Shown piece by piece: positions 22,914 through 28,036 of a stretch of 28,036 bases of DNA. The notes beneath the pieces are model-generated. The model saw nothing but the letters and a program-made list of their open reading frames with translations. It made no database searches and had not been told where the DNA came from. The DNA is from a virus. Position 1 is the stretch's first letter. Each line of letters opens with the position of its first letter. A program made the translations under genes and the position numbers. The stretch spans positions 1 through 28,036 of the IMG/VR virus record IMGVR_UViG_3300032217_000553. One strand, 5' to 3'.

Positions 22914-22923
22914 GAGTTAACTC
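22914..22923. promoter_or_regulatory. Perfect palindrome GAGTTAACTC in the capsid leader
   Basis: The 115-base gap between the upstream terminator tail and the capsid ATG holds a 10-bp perfect palindrome, extended on each side by imperfect pairs (CT-GAGTTAACTC-GG). It lies about 36 bp before the ATG. It could be an operator, or a short hairpin in the messenger. I see no convincing -35/-10 pair in this gap, although a transcript must start or read through here. Confidence 0.3.
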
Positions 22924-22993
22924 AGAACCGTGATGGCGATAACGCTCAATCAACTAAAAGTTTACAAAACAAAAAACATAAGAAAACAGGCAC

Positions 22994-23034
22994 AAGAAAA
23001 CCCCCCAGGCGAAAGGGAAATAAAACCTGGAGGG
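22994..23034 (-). terminator. Intrinsic terminator before the capsid gene
   Basis: On the minus strand CCCTCCAGG (23034-23026) pairs with CCTGGGGGG (23009-23001) across a 16-nt loop, nine pairs with one T-G, followed by TTTTCTT (23000-22994). It lies eight bases after a small ORF stop. Confidence 0.75.
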
Positions 23035-23041
23035 CAAACCC

Positions 23042-23200
23042 TTAACGGGTTTCTTGGGGTAGAACAATCCGTGTATCAACAGAGGGACTGTTCAAATCTA
23101 AAACAGCTTGAGCAAAAGCATCAGCCAAAACAAAAATGTCACCACAACTAGGATTCCCAGCAACCTCAAGAATAGCAGCCTTAATTTCTGCGTGCGTCAT
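23042..23200 (-). CDS. Small hypothetical protein upstream of the capsid
   Basis: This 52-residue protein begins MTHAEIKAAILEVAGNPSCG and continues with DIFVLADAFAQAVLDLNSPS, a helical, weakly acidic sequence. The ATG at 23198-23200 overlaps the protease stop as ATGA and has AAAGG upstream. It ends just before a terminator. Its position might suit a head accessory protein, but no family is recognised. Confidence 0.65.
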   Translation of the reverse strand: MTHAEIKAAILEVAGNPSCGDIFVLADAFAQAVLDLNSPSVDTRIVLPQETR

Positions 23201-24513
23201 CAATAACCTTTCATCAACAAATCAAGTTTCTTCTTCTTCAAAGCCAAAATGTCGCCTTGAACTTCTTGCACATCAGGTTCTTTGATAAGACGGTTCACAG
23301 TTTCCACCAAAACAGTCGCTAGTTCAGTTGACAATTCTTCACCGTTTTCAAGTGCCAACAAACCTTCAGCAAGTTGATCAGCGTCAAGGCCTCGCACCGT
23401 TGCAGTGCCTGTGGTGGCTTCATAAGCCGGAAACGATACAAGACTCGCCTCAAACAACCTAACAGCCTCTAGCGTGCGTTCAGTACCAGAATTTGACCAA
23501 GAATCTTTGATGACATTGAACCCAAAACTAAAAGCAGACACATCACCACGTTGCACCAAAATCGAAATGTCTTTACCTAAAGTAGTCGGAGCTAAATCGG
23601 CTTCAACTTTCAAACCTTTACTGTCCTCAATCAAACGTAAAGTACCTGCACGAGTGCTTGCCAAAGGTGCAGAAGTATCATGATTCCACAACAACTTAAT
23701 ATCGTTTCGAGCCTGCAAAGACTTTTTAAAAGCACCAGGCGCAATAACCTCAGTAAACCCACCCAAGTCTTGTGAACGACTATTAAAAATAGCCGCATAA
23801 CCAGTCAATTTCAACTTGTCGCCCACAGTTTCTGCACGCAACTCACAGTTCAAAGCTGATCGTGTTTGCATTTTAGAATTACGAGTTGACGGGACAGGCA
23901 CTTCCTGCACCGGTTCAAGTTTCGCAACAATAGCGTGAGCAGTTTTTAACCAACGATTAGTTTGCACAGCAGGCAAATCAGCAGGATTAGTTGTTGGAAT
24001 GTTCAAAGAAGCGTAAGCTGCCCGAGCATCTGGGTTATTGTCAATTGCCTCAGTGATGTTATACGTTTTTAAAAGATTCTCAGCAGCCAATTTTTTGAAA
24101 GCATTACTATCAGCCGTTGACCCATCATTCATAACCAACATGGAATAAGTAATCCCCAAATCTTCAAGTTCAGAAACAGTTTCATCTCGTTGAGAATCAG
24201 GCCTGCCAGTGACCAAAATTGTTTCACCAGGTAAAGACTGAAGATAAACCCAAGTTTTCTCCATACGCATACCAGCATGAATCAACGTGTCATCAATGTC
24301 ACAAATAACTGCGTCAGGCCCAGAAGCATTACGGTCAGCCCAATCACCCATAAAATCATGACCTTCACCCTCAGCCTGAGCAATCGCCAAAGCCGTATCA
24401 ATAGCTTTCTGTTTTGAATCAGTGCAGCCCACAGTTTCAGGCATACCATCTTCATCTTTAACAACTGCCCAACCAGTGCAGTCAAGTTGTTGATCACTAA
24501 TCCAATAAGGCAT
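23200..24513 (-). CDS. Fusion: HAD phosphatase domain plus HK97 prohead protease
   Basis: This 437-residue protein has three parts. Residues 1-50 hold CTGWAVVKDEDG and KQKAIDTALAIAQ, a short module seen at the N-terminus of some phage head proteins. Residues 65-200 are a HAD domain: VICDIDDTLIHAG with D72 and D74, ILVTGRPDSQRDET with T102, and AIDNNPDARAAY with D158. Residues 215-370 are a prohead serine protease: LTGYAAIFN, LLWNHDTSAPLASTR with H278, VSAFSFGFN with S329, and EASLVSFPAYEA. The tail is charged. The protease matures the capsid. Having the HAD domain upstream in the same chain is unusual. The ATG at 24511-24513 has GGGAG upstream. Confidence 0.88.
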   Translation of the reverse strand: MPYWISDQQLDCTGWAVVKDEDGMPETVGCTDSKQKAIDTALAIAQAEGEGHDFMGDWADRNASGPDAVICDIDDTLIHAGMRMEKTWVYLQSLPGETILVTGRPDSQRDETVSELEDLGITYSMLVMNDGSTADSNAFKKLAAENLLKTYNITEAIDNNPDARAAYASLNIPTTNPADLPAVQTNRWLKTAHAIVAKLEPVQEVPVPSTRNSKMQTRSALNCELRAETVGDKLKLTGYAAIFNSRSQDLGGFTEVIAPGAFKKSLQARNDIKLLWNHDTSAPLASTRAGTLRLIEDSKGLKVEADLAPTTLGKDISILVQRGDVSAFSFGFNVIKDSWSNSGTERTLEAVRLFEASLVSFPAYEATTGTATVRGLDADQLAEGLLALENGEELSTELATVLVETVNRLIKEPDVQEVQGDILALKKKKLDLLMKGY

Positions 24514-25815
24514 TTATGCTCCCGTTGTTGGTGCTTGCAGTTGAACCGACAAATTGCCGGTGTGTTGAATAGAAGGTAAATCAAGGGCTTTCAAAGTTTC
24601 AGCAGGATCAAAACCAACAGCAATAAGTTTTTGAGCCATCGCAACCTTCTTGTCCTCACCAATAAGGTCAGCACTCGGCAAGTCAATGTTTGCTAATGGA
24701 ACACGCAACACGTCACCACCATCAATAGGGGTCATGTCCTCGAACTTGCGAATGTCGTTGATTGTGTAAAAACCTTGTTGTGAAGCAATCGAATAACCTT
24801 GCATGCGACTAGCGAAATCGCCACGCAACAAACCATCAACACTGAACCGTAAAAACACTTGGTCAGGTAACAAACGTGTAAAGGCTTGCTCAATCTTGCC
24901 AATAATCGGGCGCAACGTGTGAACCACAAACGCAATGTTTTGTTGCTCAATGCTTGCATAACTTGTGGCATTAGGAAGCCCCAATAAGTTAGTTGGCACA
25001 TTGAAAGCGCGAGCTACATCCTCAACCGCCAAACGGCGGGAATCTAAAAACTGTGCCTGATCGTTTGGAACAGTTGTCGGGTTGTATTTTGCCCCACCCG
25101 AAATGACGGCTGTTCGGTTAGAACGTGCCAAACCTCGGTGGCGTGCATCAAAACCATCAGCCAAATTTTTAGCTTGTTCAGGGGTCAGTGGGCCAGGGTA
25201 TTCCAAAACACCAGACGTTGACGAACCAGACCCAAAAAACTTTGCAGCATAAGTTTCCAAAGCCATAGCCAAACCAAAGTTTTCTTTCAACGCATCAACA
25301 CGTGAAACACCACGCAACTCACCAGGTCTAACAACGTCAGGAATGTGCAACAAATCATCTGGACTTAACGCCGCAGCTTCGCCCTCGTGAACATACATCA
25401 CACGCCCAATACCGTTGCGTGACACTTTCACAGACGTAGGATTCAACACAGTCAAGTTCACAATGTCGCCAGAACCATCCCTGAAAATACGCACAAAAGC
25501 ATTACCGTCAAGCAACATTGACACAATGATTGCACCCCAAAAAGCCGGTGGCGTCGTATCCAGGTCAGGGGTTGAAACCCATAAAGGTTTAGGCCTGTAA
25601 GGGAATCTAGCCCCGTTACGGCGAATGTAAGCATCAACTGGCAGGGTTGCAATCGTGTCTGAAATCAAAGACACAGCCGAGAAAATAGCGTTTACTTTGA
25701 AAGCATTTTCGTTAGTGACAGCCATACCGGTTGCGTTAGTGATTCCAAAGTCATCACCTGAACCCCAAATGGATTGAAAGTTTACTGTTCTTTGTTCACC
25801 AAGTCGTCTAAGCAT
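24514..25815 (-). CDS. Portal protein, HK97 family
   Basis: This 433-residue portal begins with MLRRLGEQRTVNFQSIWGSG and the characteristic first helices VNAIFSAVSLISDTIATLPV. Then it has the crown/wing sequence WGAIIVSMLLDGNAFVRI and LLHIPDVVRPGELRGVSRVD, followed by the helical hub RRLAVEDVARAFNVPTNLLG, and an acidic, disordered end. Twelve copies form the ring through which DNA is packaged. The stop abuts the protease ATG. The ATG at 25813-25815 overlaps the small membrane gene stop. Confidence 0.93.
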   Translation of the reverse strand: MLRRLGEQRTVNFQSIWGSGDDFGITNATGMAVTNENAFKVNAIFSAVSLISDTIATLPVDAYIRRNGARFPYRPKPLWVSTPDLDTTPPAFWGAIIVSMLLDGNAFVRIFRDGSGDIVNLTVLNPTSVKVSRNGIGRVMYVHEGEAAALSPDDLLHIPDVVRPGELRGVSRVDALKENFGLAMALETYAAKFFGSGSSTSGVLEYPGPLTPEQAKNLADGFDARHRGLARSNRTAVISGGAKYNPTTVPNDQAQFLDSRRLAVEDVARAFNVPTNLLGLPNATSYASIEQQNIAFVVHTLRPIIGKIEQAFTRLLPDQVFLRFSVDGLLRGDFASRMQGYSIASQQGFYTINDIRKFEDMTPIDGGDVLRVPLANIDLPSADLIGEDKKVAMAQKLIAVGFDPAETLKALDLPSIQHTGNLSVQLQAPTTGA

Positions 25816-25949
25816 TAGTCACCTTCAATCGCAAGTCCAAAAAGAATAACGGCTATACCGCCAACAATCACGCCCAAAGGCAACGCCAAAAAACTGACAC
25901 CCAAAGTCAAAATGGCGAAACCTGCCACTTGCAAAATAGTCGCTTTCAA
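25815..25949 (-). CDS. Small two-pass membrane protein
   Basis: This 44-residue protein is nearly all hydrophobic, ILQVAGFAILTLGVSFLAL, then LGVIVGGIAVILFGLAIEG, with one Lys near the start. It has no ATG: the frame starts at TTG (25947-25949) preceded by AGGAG, which supports a real start. It fits exactly between the terminase stop and the portal ATG. It is like small membrane proteins found in siphovirus head modules. The function is unknown. Confidence 0.55.
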   Translation of the reverse strand: MKATILQVAGFAILTLGVSFLALPLGVIVGGIAVILFGLAIEGD

Positions 25950-25956
25950 CCCACTC

Positions 25957-27489
25957 CTAAATAAAAACTTCTGGAACAGTAAACTGTTCGCTCTCTAGTC
26001 TAACTGTCGCCCTATCATGTGCCACAACGAAAGCAACTGCTGCGTCAATACGGCGTGAGCTTGCACGATTCTCTTTCACAATACGAGGCCCCAAGTTATC
26101 AATCTTTACCACAGCATTAGCCAGGTGACGTGTCAATAAAGGGTTGCCGTCATGTGTGAGCTTCTGTTCAACAACAGCATCAAACGCTTTTGCACAACTT
26201 GTCACCATACGTCTAGCAGAAGTGGACGGATACTCAACAATGGGCAAACCGTATTCTTGCAACGCTTCCATTGATCGTTGCCAGCGAAAAGGGTCACACG
26301 CTATTTCACGCACTTTTGGAAACTGTTGACAAAAATCACGTATCCGATTCTCAACTTCCAACATTTCAACACGCCAGGTGTCATCATCTTCAGGTTGTTT
26401 CTCCCAAGCTTGCACCATAAAAATGTGTGGCAAGTCATCACCTTGCGGAATAGTGCAACCAACAATGACAGTCGAGTCACCCGAAAATGAACCATCAAAA
26501 CCCAAAACGTATTCATCATCAGGCGACAACTCAAACTCGGCCTGACACGCCTCCCATGACCCCGTAGGCAACCAAGCAGTCTGAGAAGAAACCCACTGAT
26601 TCAAACGCTTAGTTCGAAACTCAGCCTCCGGTGTTCGCCTAACCGCTGAAACAAAATCTTCTTCAGAAACAATATCAGCAAAACCAGGGTTAGCAATAAC
26701 CCAATTCTTTGGGTCTTTGTGATCAGCGTTTTGCGGTGCTTCCCACCACGCCATAAAAAAAGCAGGGTCAACAAGTTCACCACGAGCCACCTTTTGCCCA
26801 TACTGATATAACGTGTAAGCAATCGAGTCCTGACCTGTAATGTCAGTTTTGACTCCGGCAGTTGTCACCACATACAACTGTGCAATCTTGCCTCGGTTAC
26901 CCATAGCCAAAGAAAACACATCAAACAGTTCACGATTCCTATGAGCGTGAAGTTCATCAAGAATCACAGTTGAGGGGTTACGGCCCTCCTTAGAATAAGC
27001 TTCAGCAGAAACAACCAACAACACATTCCCTGAAGTCGGCACATAAATTGAATCTTTATACACCTGGCACAACTCAGATAACTCAGGGCTATCAGTAATC
27101 ATGCGTTTACACTCACCAAAAATGATTCTCGCTTGTTCTTTTTCAGCTGCCGCAATAATAATTTCCGCACCCTGCACACCCTCAGCAAACAACTTGAAAA
27201 TAGCAATAGCAGCAGAAGCCCAAGCAGACTTACCATTCTTGCGTGGCTCACCAATCACACACAACTGAAAGTTCAAATCACCATCAGCATTACGCGCATA
27301 AACGCAACGAGTCAGTTCTTTCTGCCACCCACGAAACCGCAACGAGTCACCCCGAACCCCAGCAATCCCATCCTTACCAACCGACCCATAAGTTTCCGCA
27401 AACTCAACAGCAAACAACCCATCGCCACGAGCTTTATCTTCTTCAGAAACCGGAGTCAACCAGGCAGGAGGCCAAGACTCAACGGCCAT
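25957..27489 (-). CDS. terL: Terminase large subunit
   Basis: This 510-residue packaging motor has the Walker A motif GEPRKNGKS at 80-88 and Walker B VILDELH at 175-181, followed by a coupling motif VVTTAG near 207-212. The C-terminal nuclease domain carries acidic residues in FDGSFSGDS (D332, D338), ACDPFRW (D399) and RRIDAAVA near 488, as in the RNase H-like nuclease fold. It pumps DNA into the prohead and cuts the concatemer. The ATG at 27487-27489 overlaps the small-subunit gene by 11 bases. It belongs to the Terminase_1 type. Confidence 0.95.
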   Translation of the reverse strand: MAVESWPPAWLTPVSEEDKARGDGLFAVEFAETYGSVGKDGIAGVRGDSLRFRGWQKELTRCVYARNADGDLNFQLCVIGEPRKNGKSAWASAAIAIFKLFAEGVQGAEIIIAAAEKEQARIIFGECKRMITDSPELSELCQVYKDSIYVPTSGNVLLVVSAEAYSKEGRNPSTVILDELHAHRNRELFDVFSLAMGNRGKIAQLYVVTTAGVKTDITGQDSIAYTLYQYGQKVARGELVDPAFFMAWWEAPQNADHKDPKNWVIANPGFADIVSEEDFVSAVRRTPEAEFRTKRLNQWVSSQTAWLPTGSWEACQAEFELSPDDEYVLGFDGSFSGDSTVIVGCTIPQGDDLPHIFMVQAWEKQPEDDDTWRVEMLEVENRIRDFCQQFPKVREIACDPFRWQRSMEALQEYGLPIVEYPSTSARRMVTSCAKAFDAVVEQKLTHDGNPLLTRHLANAVVKIDNLGPRIVKENRASSRRIDAAVAFVVAHDRATVRLESEQFTVPEVFI

Positions 27490-27913
27490 TGCGTTCCATC
27501 ATTTCCTGCAACTTAGATTTTGTTTTCACAGACACTAAACCCAAACGAGTCCGGTCAGACGGAGTAAACCCAAGCAAAGACAAGTTCGACTGAATCAACC
27601 GCTCCAAATCATTAAGCTGTTTGAACATATGCCATTCATCAGGATGTTCAGCAATCCAAGACTCAAGCCTCACTTTACGATCAAGTTGCTCACACACCAA
27701 TTGCAAAAGTTGCGTATCAGTTTGCGAACTAACCCACAACTCACCAGCAGCAAAAACAGAATCCCACATCATCTGCCCAGCCCACTCCAAAGGCCTCAAC
27801 GGATCAACACGACCATAAACAACAGGGGCAATATCTGAGCTTGTTTTGATAGGTTGTCTACCAGGATTACCCTGCGCCAGACGCAATTCAAGGGGTTTAG
27901 CGGTTCTAGGCAC
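27479..27913 (-). CDS. terS: Terminase small subunit, P27 family
   Basis: This protein has 144 residues from GTG at 27911-27913, which has a near-perfect AAGGGAG seven bases upstream. A longer frame to a TTG at 27937 lacks such a site. The N-terminus PRTAKPLELRLAQGNPGRQP is the P27 small-terminase signature (GNPGRxP). The rest is helical (LLQLVCEQLDRKVRLESWIA, NDLERLIQSNLSLLGF). It recognises the packaging site and recruits the large subunit. It is the first gene of the late block, about 100 bp from the sequence end. Confidence 0.9.
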   Translation of the reverse strand: MPRTAKPLELRLAQGNPGRQPIKTSSDIAPVVYGRVDPLRPLEWAGQMMWDSVFAAGELWVSSQTDTQLLQLVCEQLDRKVRLESWIAEHPDEWHMFKQLNDLERLIQSNLSLLGFTPSDRTRLGLVSVKTKSKLQEMMERNGR

Positions 27914-27960
27914 ACAATCTCCCTTCCAAGATTTCAAGCCCTCCAGCAGTCGCTAGTGCC

Positions 27961-27989
27961 TTATTAGGCTACCACCAGAAAATGTTGAA
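27961..27989 (-). promoter_or_regulatory. Weak promoter candidate upstream of the small terminase
   Basis: On the minus strand TTCAAC (27989-27984) and TAATAA (27966-27961) are separated by 17 bases. Each matches about half of the consensus -35 and -10, so this is only a candidate. The leader to the GTG would be about 40 nt. Confidence 0.25.
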
Positions 27990-28010
27990 TCTCGCATACA
28001 CACAAAACCG

Positions 28011-28036
28011 AGATCGGAATAGCGTCGTGTAGGGAA
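28011..28036. other. Illumina adapter sequence (assembly artefact)
   Basis: The last 26 bases read AGATCGGAATAGCGTCGTGT followed by AGGGAA. This is the standard Illumina TruSeq-type adapter with one change (T for G at the tenth base). It is not biological. The true sequence ends at about 28010. Confidence 0.95.

Overview
The window is most of a tailed-phage genome, siphovirus-type with HK97-like head genes, and it probably infects a low-GC actinobacterium. A divergent WhiB-family gene, a protein class confined to Actinobacteria and their phages, is the main host clue. Nearly every gene lies on the minus strand, densely packed, with overlapping TGA/TAA-ATG junctions and AAGGAG-like ribosome sites. 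The genome therefore reads from right to left. Only the WhiB gene and a partial ORF at the left edge are on the plus strand. No integrase, repressor or CRISPR array is visible.

Late region (28010 down to 10705). The order is P27-type small terminase, large terminase, a tiny membrane protein, portal, a HAD phosphatase/prohead protease fusion, a small ORF, terminator, major capsid, terminator, glycosyltransferase, head-tail adaptor, tail terminator-like protein, major tail protein, two tail chaperones joined by a -1 frameshift at CCCAAAA, a gp10-like protein, a short tape measure, a tail/baseplate protein with a carbohydrate-binding-like insert, a C1q-like protein, an XhlA-like membrane protein, a small structural protein, a collagen-like fibre, an M23 endolysin and a holin. 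The capsid gene alone sits between two intrinsic terminators.

Early region (10430 down to 226). It encodes a YqaJ/lambda-exonuclease-type nuclease, an ERF/Sak-like annealing protein, a coiled-coil protein, an HNH nuclease, a winged-helix replication protein, a companion zinc protein, an SSB-like protein, a RusA-like resolvase and a calcineurin-like phosphoesterase. It also holds many ORFs of 40-100 codons, an FmdB-like zinc ribbon, a beta-class DNA methyltransferase and a second HNH nuclease. The replication gene contains 15-bp-period iteron-like repeats beside an AT-rich tract, so it may carry the origin, and it is preceded by four tandem hairpins. Together these genes form a recombination/replication module with end-processing, annealing and Holliday-junction cleavage.

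The most unusual element is a 74-nt RNA-like sequence at 2881-2954 (minus). It has a tRNA acceptor and T arm but no workable anticodon arm. Its D region has no stem and resembles tmRNA, and it carries the alanine identity pair G3-U70. It looks like an isolated tmRNA tRNA-like domain. Other points of interest are a family of small paralogous proteins and two paralogous zinc/half-HNH proteins. The last 26 bases are Illumina adapter, not biological sequence, and may mark a physical genome end just upstream of the small terminase gene.
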